A stretch of DNA of 64,000 nt from Dehalococcoidia bacterium (GTDB taxonomy: Bacteria; Chloroflexota; Dehalococcoidia; Dehalococcoidales; Fen-1064): assembly GCA_011170375.1 (NCBI GenBank), contig DUEV01000012.1:1-64000 (forward strand), given 5' to 3'. The notes beneath the pieces are model-generated. The model saw nothing but the letters and a program-made list of their open reading frames with translations. It was not told the origin of the DNA and did no database searches. A program made the translations under genes and the position numbers. Position 1 is the first letter of the stretch. Each line of letters opens with the position of its first letter. This document shows positions 7,350 to 16,181 of this stretch, piece by piece.

Positions 7350-8696
7350 TTACTTGTATACACCATATTCTTTAGCGGCTTCCATCATAGCCCGCAGGTT
7401 ATCCGGAGGTGCATTAGTGACTGATGAACCTGCAGACAGTATGTAGCCGCCACCGGGGGCACAGACTTCAATCAGATTACGGCAGCATTCCTTGACCTCC
7501 TGGGCAGTGCCGGTGGATATCAATGAGGCGGGTACGTTTCCTGCAATGCAGCACTTGTCCCCCAGGACCTTCTTGGCGGTAGCCATATCTGTCTGGTCAA
7601 ACCGCCAGGCAACCGCTCCCTTGGGGAACTCGTTAACAGTCTCCAGGCGAGTCATGTAGCTCCCCTCGGCAAAGAGCGACGGTATGATGCCTTCTTCAAT
7701 CAGGGCGAGACATATCTTCCTCAGAGAAGGCCAGTAGAAGGTCTCAAACTGCTTATCTGACATGAAACCGTCAGCGCCCTTATGCAGTGGGAAACCAACG
7801 GTAGTTCTTCTGAGGTCGCTGGCCCTTGATAGTAACGAATCAATCGTGATCTCAGTTATCACATCAATGGCTTCAAGGAGCTTCTCCGGTTGCCGATACA
7901 TATCCGTGATGATACCCCGCGTGCCCCTGAGCGTGTCTCCTATGATGTCGAAGGGTGCTTTGGCCAGACCAGCCCCTCGGGGAGAGGGCATTCCTGCCTC
8001 CTGTGCCTCGCGGGTGCACTCCTCGACGACGGCCATCCATTTCGGGAATTCCTTACCAACTTCAAGCAGTGCCTGAAGTGTTGCCTGGACATCCGGCCTG
8101 GCGAATGGTGTGAAGTACGCACTCGGTAATTCGATTATATCGGTGAAAGACTGGAATTTTCTGAGCGGCTCAAATATGCCAAATATACGGGGCATGTAGG
8201 TCCTCATCCAGAAGTCAGACGGGTTCCTGATGAGGGCATCGTACTCATCAGCCCTCATATACTCGCCCTCGACAAATTGGTGTCCCGTAGCATCGTCAGC
8301 CAGGCCATGGCCCGGCCAGATGTAGAGCTTGTAGTCAATGAGGTCGTATATTCTTCCCGGCATGACTGCACCAGGGCCGGTGTAGGTATCCATCTCGAAT
8401 TCGCTAAGAAACTTTTTCCAAGCCCGATGGAGCTCGTCATATTCATACATGACTGTCTTAAGGTCGGTGCCAGCCCAGTATGCTGGCAAAACGCCGAAAG
8501 GCATTTGTACTGGCACCCGGTCAGGCTCTTTCATCAGATAGACATCAGCTAGCCTCTTCGACCTAGCACCGTAAGCTCTCTCAGCTTCCGGACTGGAGAA
8601 GTCGATGCTGGAACACTCCTGCCACTGTTTAAATCTCTCCGCCCTCTTTTCCTCCGGGGTCATCTCAACCCATTCTTTCCCTTTTTCCATGCTCAA
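7350..8696 (-). CDS. UroD-fold corrinoid methyltransferase-like protein, copy 2 of the operon
   Basis: This 448-residue protein resembles the uroporphyrinogen-decarboxylase/MtaA/CmuA superfamily of cobalamin-linked methyltransferases: a long N-terminal part, FETFYWPSLRKICLALIEEGI, GNVPASLISTGTAQEVKECCR and C-terminal GGGYILSAGSS. MtaA-type enzymes bind Zn with an HxC motif and a distal Cys; here the matching places read LHKGAD and LSAGSS, so those Cys are absent. Activity as a classic Zn-thiol methyltransferase is therefore doubtful, and it may be a methyl-donor-specific component. It is the last gene of the operon, 48 bases after its paralogue. Confidence 0.75.
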   Translation of the reverse strand: MSMEKGKEWVEMTPEEKRAERFKQWQECSSIDFSSPEAERAYGARSKRLADVYLMKEPDRVPVQMPFGVLPAYWAGTDLKTVMYEYDELHRAWKKFLSEFEMDTYTGPGAVMPGRIYDLIDYKLYIWPGHGLADDATGHQFVEGEYMRADEYDALIRNPSDFWMRTYMPRIFGIFEPLRKFQSFTDIIELPSAYFTPFARPDVQATLQALLEVGKEFPKWMAVVEECTREAQEAGMPSPRGAGLAKAPFDIIGDTLRGTRGIITDMYRQPEKLLEAIDVITEITIDSLLSRASDLRRTTVGFPLHKGADGFMSDKQFETFYWPSLRKICLALIEEGIIPSLFAEGSYMTRLETVNEFPKGAVAWRFDQTDMATAKKVLGDKCCIAGNVPASLISTGTAQEVKECCRNLIEVCAPGGGYILSAGSSVTNAPPDNLRAMMEAAKEYGVYK

Positions 8697-8744
8697 TTAC
8701 CTCTGTCTATCCTTTTTGACTTGGCCGAAATCAGGTGGTCGTCA

Positions 8745-10076
8745 TTATTTATAAACACCGTATTCCTTGGCAGCGTCCATCATGGCATGCAGGTTCTCTG
8801 CATTTGTCTCAGTAGCACTGGCCCCACCGGTCAGTATATAACCCCCTCCCAGGGCACAGATTTCGATCAATTTGCGACAGTAATCCTTGACCTCCTGGGC
8901 AGTGCCGTAACACATCAGTGATGTGGGCACATTCCCCATAATACAGGCGCTGTCACCGAGCACCCTCTTGGCCGTAGCCATATCTGTCTGGTCGAAATGC
9001 CATATTGCCCAGCCACTGGGCAGTTCCTTAATAACCTCAAGACGTTTGAGGTACTTGCCCTCGGCAAATAATGACACCATGATTCCTTCATTAATCAGAG
9101 CCATGATTACCTTTCTGAGTGTTGGCCAGTAGAAGGTCTCGAACTGTTTGAGCGACATGAAGGTATCGTCACCTTTGTGCAGGGCAAACCAGGCAGTAAC
9201 CCCTCCGGAGGCATTGGTCCCCGCTATGGCACGCTCAATATTAATATCGGCGATGAAGTCCATCGCCTCCAGCAGCTTTTCCGGCTGGCGATACATGTCC
9301 ATCATAATACCCTGAGTCCCCCGCAAGGCGTCCCCGATTGTATCGAAGGGCGCTGCCGCAGCACCACCCATTATGGATGGGAGCCCCACCGCCAGTGCCT
9401 CCCGGTCGCAGGCACTGACAGCCTCCCGCCATTTTGACATCTCTTTACCAGCATCAATCAAGGCCTGAAATGCAGCCTGGACTTCCGGCCTCATAAAGGT
9501 CGGCACCATATTCATCGGCCTTCCCAGCATGGACGAAAAGGGAGCAAACCTCTTCAAAGGCTCCAGTGCTCCCGCCAGGCGGGGCATGAGTACCCTGAAA
9601 GAGAAATCAGACGGGTCTTTCATCAGGGCATCGTACTCATCAGCCATCATGTACTCGCCCTCGACAAACTGGTATCCCTTGACATCCGGGGCCAGCCCAT
9701 GCCCCGGCCACTTATAGAGCCTGTAGTCGAGGATTTCCAGCACCCTGGCGGCATGAACAAGGCCAGGGCCACGATAGGTGTCCATATCGAAATCATGAAT
9801 GAATTTAATCCAGGCCCGGCGTAGCTCGTCATAGTCGTACATGACCTTCTGGAGTGTTGACCCGATGTAGTAAGCCGGGAAATTCCCCGAAGGTAGCTGT
9901 ACCGGTACACGGTCTGGCTCTTCTCCCCGTATCGCCTTGCCTAGCCTGGTCACCCTTTCCTTGTAGGCTTTCTCGGCTTCCGGGCTGGTAAATTTTACTC
10001 CGGGTGCTGCCAGCCATTTTTTGAACCTCTCTTCCCTTTTTTCTTCAGGGGTTAGTTCTTCCCATTTCTTATCCAT
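8745..10076 (-). CDS. UroD-fold corrinoid methyltransferase-like protein, copy 1 of the operon
   Basis: This 443-residue paralogue of the 7350-8696 protein has colinear motifs (EELTPEEKREERFKKWL at the start, FALHKGDDTFMSLKQFETFYWP, IMGNVPTSLMCYGTAQEVKDYC, GGGYILTGGAS). It too lacks the HxC and distal Cys of MtaA. Its start overlaps the end of the activator gene by 8 bases, so translation is probably coupled. Two different paralogues in one operon suggest two methyl donors or a heterodimer. Confidence 0.75.
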   Translation of the reverse strand: MDKKWEELTPEEKREERFKKWLAAPGVKFTSPEAEKAYKERVTRLGKAIRGEEPDRVPVQLPSGNFPAYYIGSTLQKVMYDYDELRRAWIKFIHDFDMDTYRGPGLVHAARVLEILDYRLYKWPGHGLAPDVKGYQFVEGEYMMADEYDALMKDPSDFSFRVLMPRLAGALEPLKRFAPFSSMLGRPMNMVPTFMRPEVQAAFQALIDAGKEMSKWREAVSACDREALAVGLPSIMGGAAAAPFDTIGDALRGTQGIMMDMYRQPEKLLEAMDFIADINIERAIAGTNASGGVTAWFALHKGDDTFMSLKQFETFYWPTLRKVIMALINEGIMVSLFAEGKYLKRLEVIKELPSGWAIWHFDQTDMATAKRVLGDSACIMGNVPTSLMCYGTAQEVKDYCRKLIEICALGGGYILTGGASATETNAENLHAMMDAAKEYGVYK

Positions 10077-11925
10077 TTTCTATCATCTTCCTCTCGTTGT
10101 GCCTGAGCCAATACTTACCTACATGACCTGTTACGAGGAACATCTTTTTGAAATCTGGATTACTGGCCAGCTCCACATAGTGCGTCCGGGCTACGATGTC
10201 ACGGGCCTCTTTGCGTTTACTAAGAGAGACAAGGGCCAGTTTTGCTCCCGTGCCAGCGGCATTTCCTACTTGACGGAAGCAATTCAAGGGTAGCGGCGGC
10301 AACAGCCCAACACCTACGGCACTGGAGACATCAATATACGAGCCAAAGGAACCGGCAATCACAATCTGCCCAAGCTGTTCTTCAGTAAAGCCATTCGCTT
10401 CAAGGAGAAGATTGATACCGGTACGAATAGCAGCCTTAGCCAATTGTAGCTCTCTGACATCCTTTTGAGTAACGACGATATCAGATTGCCCCTCTCTTTC
10501 TTCTCGGTTGACCAGCAAGAACTCAACCTGGTTATTCGTTGTCCGAATGCGGGGGTGGTCAGATAAAAATCGCCCACTATTGTCAATGATTCCAGCCAGA
10601 TGAAGCTGGGCCATAGCATCAAGTGCTCCCGAACCACAGATACCGACCGGTGGTGATTCATCAATGGTCTGATAGTTAATGTCGTCTCTGGTCATCCTGA
10701 GCCGCTCGATGGCTCCTATAGCAGCGCGCATACCATGCTTTATGTGGCCGCCTTCAAAAGCAGGGCCGGAGGCACAGGAGGTCGTGGTTATCTCATCACC
10801 ATTCACCAGGGAGATTTCGGTGTTCGTCCCGATATCGAGAAATACTGTCAGACCCTCAGCCTGATGCATGTTAGTGGCCAGTAGCATGGCTGCATGGTCG
10901 GAACCAACGAAGCCTGTCATGATAGGAGGGAAGTGTACGTATGCTCCCGGGGTCATGTTTATGCCTAATTCACAGGCCTTAACATCAAGGGCCAGACCAG
11001 TTGCGGCGGTAAAAGGAGTAAGTGCCAGTTGTTTTACAGGCAGACCAAGCAAGAGGTGGTGCATGGCAGTATTGCCGACAACCACCGCTTCAACGATTGA
11101 GTCAACACTAACATCAGCCTTGGAACAGAGGCTGGCAGTCAGTTCGTTCAGCTTGTCGACAACACATTTTTGCAGTCGAATACCTTCGCGTGGCGATTTC
11201 GTGACACGGTTGATGCGGCTAATGATATCTTCGCCGTAGCTAATCTGGGGATTCATAACCCCCTCGGTGGCTAGGGTCTGCCCACTGCTCAAATCAACTA
11301 AATAGCCCGCCATTGTGGTAGTGCCCAAGTCTACGGCTAACCCCAGCTGTCGACTAGGCCATGGACTCAAAGCTATCACTTCACCGTCACGGACCGAGGT
11401 CTGACATTCCCAGTTCCAGTCACGAATCTGTGGAGAAAGCGAACGCAGTACACTAATATCAATCTTGCGACAATGTAGCTGGTATTGCTCGTTCAGTGTT
11501 TTTAGCAGGCGGTCGGCATCGGCCTGCTGGTCGGACAAAGACGGCGCGGTAAGTTGTAGATGATAGGCTTTAATAGCAGGTTCTGGAGGAACAGATACCT
11601 CCAACCCCTCCACATAGATACGCTGTGAGGTGCTCATTGATTCCGCTGGAATTATTATCTGGCAATCGCCGGCAGGCTTGGCCTGGCAGGCGAGACGCCA
11701 GCCCTCTCCAAGCTCTTGAGCCGAAAGGGCTTCTAATTCGCCAGGAGTGGGCTCTGATAAAGCCCCGGTTATGACCTTTACCCGGCATGTATAGCAAGCA
11801 CCCCACCCCCCACATACACTGCTGATACCAATGCCGAGCCGGCGGGCACAATCCAAGAGAGACTCGTCCTCCCGGCACTGTCCCTTTTGCCCTACCGGCT
11901 GAAATTCAATCGTGCGTGATTTCAT
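10069..11925 (-). CDS. Reductive activator of corrinoid proteins (RACo/RamA-like, 2Fe-2S plus DUF4445)
   Basis: A 618-residue protein. The N-terminal ~95 residues are a plant-type [2Fe-2S] ferredoxin with ligands C38, C44, C47 and C80 (C-x5-C-x2-C-xn-C). The rest is the ASKHA-like RACo domain, with DLGTTTMAGYLVDL, DIGTNTEISL, ASGPAFEGGHIKHGM and GICGSGALDAMAQLH. The family restores oxidised Co(II) corrinoid to Co(I) by ATP-dependent electron transfer. It lies third in the corrinoid operon, directly after the MetH-activation-like gene (12-base gap), which fits reactivation of the 12702-13325 corrinoid protein. Confidence 0.85.
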   Translation of the reverse strand: MKSRTIEFQPVGQKGQCREDESLLDCARRLGIGISSVCGGWGACYTCRVKVITGALSEPTPGELEALSAQELGEGWRLACQAKPAGDCQIIIPAESMSTSQRIYVEGLEVSVPPEPAIKAYHLQLTAPSLSDQQADADRLLKTLNEQYQLHCRKIDISVLRSLSPQIRDWNWECQTSVRDGEVIALSPWPSRQLGLAVDLGTTTMAGYLVDLSSGQTLATEGVMNPQISYGEDIISRINRVTKSPREGIRLQKCVVDKLNELTASLCSKADVSVDSIVEAVVVGNTAMHHLLLGLPVKQLALTPFTAATGLALDVKACELGINMTPGAYVHFPPIMTGFVGSDHAAMLLATNMHQAEGLTVFLDIGTNTEISLVNGDEITTTSCASGPAFEGGHIKHGMRAAIGAIERLRMTRDDINYQTIDESPPVGICGSGALDAMAQLHLAGIIDNSGRFLSDHPRIRTTNNQVEFLLVNREEREGQSDIVVTQKDVRELQLAKAAIRTGINLLLEANGFTEEQLGQIVIAGSFGSYIDVSSAVGVGLLPPLPLNCFRQVGNAAGTGAKLALVSLSKRKEARDIVARTHYVELASNPDFKKMFLVTGHVGKYWLRHNERKMIENG

Positions 11926-11937
11926 TGTCTTCTAAAA

Positions 11938-12711
11938 TTAAGCCTGGATATGCTGATTGTTAGCCTCCCACCTGTACAGGCAGGTCTTGCTCAGGTTGCA
12001 GCGGGCGCAAGCCTCGCCCCGCTCCCGGGCCGTCACCTGCTCACCCAGGCCAATAACCATAGAAACCGACTTGCGGGGGACCATCAGGCCCGAAGCGGCC
12101 AGTCTCACCCCGATTTCCGCTGCCGGTACCAGTTTGAATAGCTGCCACTGTTCTGTGATGGGGAAGCCAGTCGTACCTGGGCCAAAAGGGCTGCTGGCCT
12201 GATAGCCACGGAGCGACGCCTCGTCCTGAATGAGCTTGCAGGCCTCCTGGGCCAGCGAGTCTACGGCAGCACTGCCGATACCATCAAGAAGCAGACCCCG
12301 TAAAGGCTCTCTCCCGCCAAGATAGTCTGTTACCTGTTTCTCCAGCCGGGGACCGATAGTGCCGACAACTACGGCAAGTTCCTCAGCATCTGACAAGGCC
12401 GAAGTAAGCACTGGGCCGTGCAGCACTACATCCTCCGCCAACGACAACTGGTCCTGGTCTAATCTGGATATTGGCGAGATTTCGTAAGCCCAAGCCGGTT
12501 CAAGGAGATGCTCATCGTCGATATTGACCAATAGCTCATCTATCAGGGCCATTATCTCAGGCCTGACTGAAGATTGCTGCCTGATTCCCTCTCTGCGCAA
12601 TATCTGCCTTTTGTCGAGGTTCAGGTGGATATCACGGACTACGGTCACGTCTTTCTCTTCCCCGATACAGCCGCCGGGCATTCTTCCCAATTTGTGGTAT
12701 TTTACAGCCAC
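11938..12711 (-). CDS. MetH-activation-domain-like protein
   Basis: A 257-residue protein resembling the vitamin-B12-dependent methionine synthase activation domain that occurs as separate proteins next to corrinoid methyltransferases. GYQASSPFGPGTTGFPITEQWQLF-type sequence near residue 170 corresponds to the S-adenosylmethionine/corrinoid-contact region. The C-terminus has C-x2-C-x5-C (CARCNLSKTC), suggesting a metal or Fe-S site. The start is GTG 12711, inside the last codons of the corrinoid-protein gene (10-base overlap), implying translational coupling. The role is probably handling or reactivating the corrinoid protein. Confidence 0.7.
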   Translation of the reverse strand: MAVKYHKLGRMPGGCIGEEKDVTVVRDIHLNLDKRQILRREGIRQQSSVRPEIMALIDELLVNIDDEHLLEPAWAYEISPISRLDQDQLSLAEDVVLHGPVLTSALSDAEELAVVVGTIGPRLEKQVTDYLGGREPLRGLLLDGIGSAAVDSLAQEACKLIQDEASLRGYQASSPFGPGTTGFPITEQWQLFKLVPAAEIGVRLAASGLMVPRKSVSMVIGLGEQVTARERGEACARCNLSKTCLYRWEANNQHIQA

Positions 12712-13325
12712 CCTTTGGCCAGTGATACCGCCGCCATGGCGTCCTGCCCGAAGGCATCGGCACCGGCATACTTACGGATGTCCTCGTCAATCTGGCCGCC
12801 ACCAATCATTATCTTGACCTTATCTCGCAGGCCGGCGGCCTTTATCGCATCTACCGTTTCCTTCATCGAGTCGAAAGCGAGGGTCAAGAACCCGCTCAGC
12901 CCAACGATAGGGGCACTGGTCTCTGTTATCTTCTCAACGAATTTCTGCGGTGGTACATCCACCCCGAGGTCATGCACTTCAAAACCGTTGACATCTAGCA
13001 TAAATACCACGATGTCTTTGCCGATATCGTGTATGTCACCGGCTACCGTACCGATGACGCACTTGCCCAGGCGCTCAGCCTGTACCTCTTGAGTCAGCCT
13101 GGGTTTCACAATTTCGGTTATTTCTTTGAGGATTTCGGCTGAAAAAATAAGCTCGGGGAGAAAATATGTGCCCTCGCTGAAGCGCTGACCGACTATCTCC
13201 ATCCCCTTCCGGCTCTCTTCAAGGAGCGATTGAGGGTTCTCGCCGCCGTCCAGCTTTTCTCTGATCAGCCTTAGGGCCTCGTTTTCCTCCAAATCAGCAA
13301 TCGCCTTCGTTAGCTCGCCACTCAT
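12702..13325 (-). CDS. Corrinoid (B12-binding) methyltransferase subunit, MtaC/MtbC type
   Basis: A 207-residue protein with an N-terminal helical cap (~1-85) and a Rossmann B12-binding domain. It shows DIHDIG (DxHxxG, the His that ligates cobalt), LSGFL (SxL site) and IGGGQID (GG site). It would carry the methyl group between the UroD-fold proteins and an acceptor. It is the first gene of the five-gene minus-strand operon. AGGAGGT lies ~11 bases before ATG. The methyl donor cannot be told from the sequence; O-methyl aromatics, methylamines or glycine betaine are options known for such systems. Confidence 0.85.
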   Translation of the reverse strand: MSGELTKAIADLEENEALRLIREKLDGGENPQSLLEESRKGMEIVGQRFSEGTYFLPELIFSAEILKEITEIVKPRLTQEVQAERLGKCVIGTVAGDIHDIGKDIVVFMLDVNGFEVHDLGVDVPPQKFVEKITETSAPIVGLSGFLTLAFDSMKETVDAIKAAGLRDKVKIMIGGGQIDEDIRKYAGADAFGQDAMAAVSLAKGWL

Positions 13326-13706
13326 TATCTTGCGTTACCTCCTGAATGTGGTGTTTTATTAACCACGTATTGCACGAGCAGACATGCTCTGATATACTGG
13401 CAGGTCTTTAATAACCGATTGTAACCGCTACGGCACCGGGAGTCAATCTGAAACCCCCCACCCCCCAAAAGCAAAAGACGCCAGAGCTAATATCAACCCA
13501 TTAATTGACAGGGTATTTTCTGTATGTTAGCCTACTAGTTAGACAGGCTAGATACTACACAAGCGTATTACTCTCCAAAATACATTCAATCCTCTTATTA
13601 CTTTTCTACTTCATACAAACAAAATCTACCCTTTCCATTTTTACCATAAGAATAATCCCATTGTTACACCATCGGAATGCGGTGAACTTTTTAAGGCGGG
13701 GACAAA
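13326..13706. other. Divergent intergenic region between corrinoid operon and 13707 gene
   Basis: 381 bases without a gene. It holds an inverted repeat GAGCA-GACA-TGCTC at about 13375-13388, a minus-strand AGACCTGCC (13407-13399) matching the 3' end of the B12-box consensus, and a C6-A-C6 tract at about 13454-13468. A plus-strand TTGACA at ~13505 has no good -10. I cannot build a full cobalamin riboswitch here. Confidence 0.4.
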
Positions 13707-13928
13707 ATGCAGATAGAATACGGAGCATTGGTAGAAGACAAAGACAATAAGGTATTGGGCAAGGTCGACTATATTGTCAGGGACACATGGTCAGGTGAAC
13801 AGCGCAAGTTTATGGTGCGCAGAGATGCGCCGCAGACCGACATATTTTTCACGCCGGAACATATCGCCGAGACAACAGAGGAAAAAGTAAAGCTGAACAT
13901 TTCTCTGGAAGAACTGGAAGGGGAGTAA
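13707..13928 (+). CDS. Small PRC-barrel-like protein
   Basis: A 73-residue, beta-rich, acidic protein. It starts MQIEYGALVEDKDNKVLGKVDYIVRD, the shape of a PRC-barrel beta barrel where a protein docks a partner. There is no signal or Cys. It ends 10 bases before the next gene, so the two form an operon. Function is unknown; the PRC assignment is by pattern only. Confidence 0.6.
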   Translation: MQIEYGALVEDKDNKVLGKVDYIVRDTWSGEQRKFMVRRDAPQTDIFFTPEHIAETTEEKVKLNISLEELEGE

Positions 13929-13938
13929 GGAGGAAATG

Positions 13939-14217
13939 ATGATCGGAGTGACAGAGCAGGCCAAAGAGGAACTGAAGGAGCTACTGGTCAGTAATGTTGA
14001 TGACCCCCGGGCCTGTTTACGAATACAGGCCGATGACGCGGGGCAGCTGGGAGTGACGATTGATATTGAAATGCCCGGCGACCAGACGGTTGAATACGAA
14101 GGCTCAACACTCCTGGTAGTAGAACAGGAGCTGGCCGAGAGGCTGAGCCATGTAGACATCGATGTTGAGGATATCGAGGAAGGAAGACAGCTTATACTCG
14201 TGGAGAAATCCGCCTAG
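13939..14217 (+). CDS. HesB/IscA-like protein lacking the iron-sulfur cysteines
   Basis: A 92-residue protein with the IscA/HesB order: VTEQAKEELKELL, ACLRIQADDAGQLGVTIDIEMPGDQTVEYEGSTLLV, then LAERLSHVDIDVED. True A-type Fe-S carriers have one Cys near residue 35 and CxC near the end; here only the RACLRI Cys is present and the tail has none. It is therefore unlikely to be a canonical Fe-S carrier. AAGGAGG (13927-13933) gives 5-base spacing to ATG 13939 and 2-base spacing to ATG 13936, so 13939 is preferred. It is coupled to the 13707 gene. Confidence 0.65.
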   Translation: MIGVTEQAKEELKELLVSNVDDPRACLRIQADDAGQLGVTIDIEMPGDQTVEYEGSTLLVVEQELAERLSHVDIDVEDIEEGRQLILVEKSA

Positions 14218-14223
14218 ATACTG

Positions 14224-14260
14224 CCCCCCTCCCCAACCATATCCCCCCTAAAAAGTGAAG
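14224..14260 (+). repeat. C-rich direct repeat, left copy
   Basis: C6-T-C4, AACCATAT, C6, TAAAAAGTGAAG. A close relative in the same orientation lies at 16182-16220, on the other side of the ABC transporter genes. Confidence 0.6.
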
Positions 14261-14291
14261 GAATCAAAATACCGCTTTTAGCTCAATGCTC

Positions 14292-15065
14292 TCACTGCGC
14301 CAGTAGACGGTACCTGCGTAGTGCCAGCGGAAGACATACGAGGATAATACCGAGGTCCCAGACCAGTATTTTCCACAAAGACGATGAAATGGAAGTCCCC
14401 CATGATAGTGCGCGGATGGTATCGACCATCGGTGTCACCGGATTGATATTAGCAAAGGCCTGAAGCCACGAGGGCATAGTTTCTATCGGCACGTATAGCG
14501 AGCTGGCAAAGACGAGGGGGAAGACCCAGACAAAACCGGCTACCTGGGCAGTTTCCACATCTTTTACGGAGATTCCGATAAATACCCCCACCCACGTAAG
14601 GGCGATACCGAATAGAATGATTAGCCAGACCCCGGCGAACGCTGGGAAAAAACCTCCCTGGAACCGGAACCCGGCCGCGTAGCCGACCGCTATCATCAAG
14701 ATGACAAGGATAAGGTAGCGTAACGTGTCCGCGACAACACGCCCGCTCAGGAACGCCGCACGGGCCATCGGCAGCGAGCGGAACCGGTCAATGAGTCCCT
14801 TGGATAAATCTTCGGAGATACCGACGCTTGTCTGGGTAGAACCGAACACCACCGACTGCACCAGGAAGCCAGGCAGAAAATACTGGATATAGTCGACCCC
14901 ACCCGTCTGTATCGCCCCGCCGAAGACGTAATTGAAAAGCAGCAATAAGACGACATTCAGAATGACATTCGTGATTAACAACTGCGGCAAGCGGAAATAT
15001 CTTCGGATATCGCGCTGACTCATAACACCGATATCTGAGATGGTTTCTAAAAGACTTTTCAACAT
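14292..15065 (-). CDS. ABC-2 type (DrrB-like) permease
   Basis: A 257-residue membrane protein with about six hydrophobic helices. ARAAFLSGRVVADTLRYLILVILM and the final GTSISSSLWKILVWDLGIILV follow the pattern of ABC-2 exporter permeases (DrrB family, with LPGFLVQSVVFGSTQTSVGISEDLSKGLIDRFRSLPM before it). It lies 9 bases downstream of the ATPase gene on the same strand. The pair should form a homodimeric exporter. The substrate is unknown; the family exports drugs, lipids or glycolipids. Confidence 0.85.
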   Translation of the reverse strand: MLKSLLETISDIGVMSQRDIRRYFRLPQLLITNVILNVVLLLLFNYVFGGAIQTGGVDYIQYFLPGFLVQSVVFGSTQTSVGISEDLSKGLIDRFRSLPMARAAFLSGRVVADTLRYLILVILMIAVGYAAGFRFQGGFFPAFAGVWLIILFGIALTWVGVFIGISVKDVETAQVAGFVWVFPLVFASSLYVPIETMPSWLQAFANINPVTPMVDTIRALSWGTSISSSLWKILVWDLGIILVCLPLALRRYRLLAQ

Positions 15066-15074
15066 AAATCGACT

Positions 15075-16112
15075 CTACCCACTGCCGGATTTCATATCTG
15101 TTTTTGTATCCGGCCCTTCTTCGGCAACATGCCCGGTAATAGCCAGAAACACATCATCCAGAGTCGGTTCCTTCAGGCTGAGCTCGGCGAGCTCGACCCC
15201 GACCGCATCGAGACTGCGTACCACGGCCGACAGGACTGCCGTACCGTCGGGGGCCGGAAAGCTTATCTCCCCCATTTCCGGGTTCTGATACATATTCTCC
15301 GGAGCAATTGCGCCGAGGGCTTCGAAGGCCTTTTGCATCTGGGTACGGTCGGCCAGGCGCATTTTTACATGTGTTTCGCCTCCGCAACAGTCTTTAAGCT
15401 CCTGAGAAGTACCCTTCTGGATAATGGCCCCGTTATCGATAATAGCAATATAGTCGGCGAGGCGGTCGGCTTCCTCCAGGTACTGGGTGGTCAGGAAGAC
15501 CGAGTTACATTGCTTCGCCTGGTCTTTGATTATCTCCCAGAGGTTGAGACGGCTTCTCGGGTCAAGGCCGGTCGTTGGTTCATCAAGGAAAAGAATCGGG
15601 GGACTGGCCACCAGCGCCGCCGCCAGGTCAAGGCGCCGTCGCATACCACCAGAATATGTCCTGGCCCGGCGGTTGGCCGCGTCCGAAAGGTCAAAACTAT
15701 CGAGAAGCTCCGCTGCCCTGTCCCTGGCTCGCCCCCTCCCCAGATGATACAGGCGCCCTATCATCTCCAGGTTTTCCCTGCCGGTAAGGTTTTCATCGAC
15801 CGCCGGGTACTGACCGGCCAGCCCGATAACGTTACGCACCTCGCGAGCCTGCCCGATGACGTCAAAACCGCCGACCTTAGCCGTGCCGGTATCCGGTCGC
15901 AGCAGGGTCGTGAGTACCTTTACCAGGGTTGTCTTCCCCGAACCATTAGGCCCTAGGAGGGCAAAAACAATACCCGGCTCGACCTCCAGGTTTACGCCTG
16001 CCAGCGCGCGCACTTTGCCAAACGTTTTAGCCACGTTGGCAACCTCTATAAACGCGTTCGGGCAGGTATTTTCGGAATCTGACTGAGTAGTCACACCTAT
16101 AGCCTCATCCAC
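15075..16112 (-). CDS. ABC transporter ATPase, DrrA-like
   Basis: A 345-residue ATPase with Walker A GPNGSGKTT, Q-loop at LAGQYPAV, signature YSGGMRRRLD, Walker B ILFLDEPTTGLDPRSR and a switch His replaced by Gln in LTTQYLEEA, as is common in DrrA. The C-terminal ~100-residue extension (KMRLADRTQMQKAFEALG...LSLKEPTLDDVFLAITG) is the DrrA accessory domain. The longest frame starts with GTG 16112, but GTG 16094 has GAGG six bases before it and is the better start. It is first in the two-gene operon. Confidence 0.85.
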   Translation of the reverse strand: MDEAIGVTTQSDSENTCPNAFIEVANVAKTFGKVRALAGVNLEVEPGIVFALLGPNGSGKTTLVKVLTTLLRPDTGTAKVGGFDVIGQAREVRNVIGLAGQYPAVDENLTGRENLEMIGRLYHLGRGRARDRAAELLDSFDLSDAANRRARTYSGGMRRRLDLAAALVASPPILFLDEPTTGLDPRSRLNLWEIIKDQAKQCNSVFLTTQYLEEADRLADYIAIIDNGAIIQKGTSQELKDCCGGETHVKMRLADRTQMQKAFEALGAIAPENMYQNPEMGEISFPAPDGTAVLSAVVRSLDAVGVELAELSLKEPTLDDVFLAITGHVAEEGPDTKTDMKSGSG

Positions 16113-16181
16113 ACCGGATTACTTCTACTGTATTTTATACGAAATAAAGGAACAAAATAAAACTGCCAGTGGTTCCCCCAA

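Noticed and set aside
13326-13706. Complete cobalamin riboswitch
   Set aside because: Only a nine-base B12-box-like match was found; other conserved segments could not be located by eye.
15129-15956. 275-residue plus-strand ORF antisense to the ABC ATPase
   Set aside because: The minus-strand ATPase has all Walker and signature motifs; this is its shadow.
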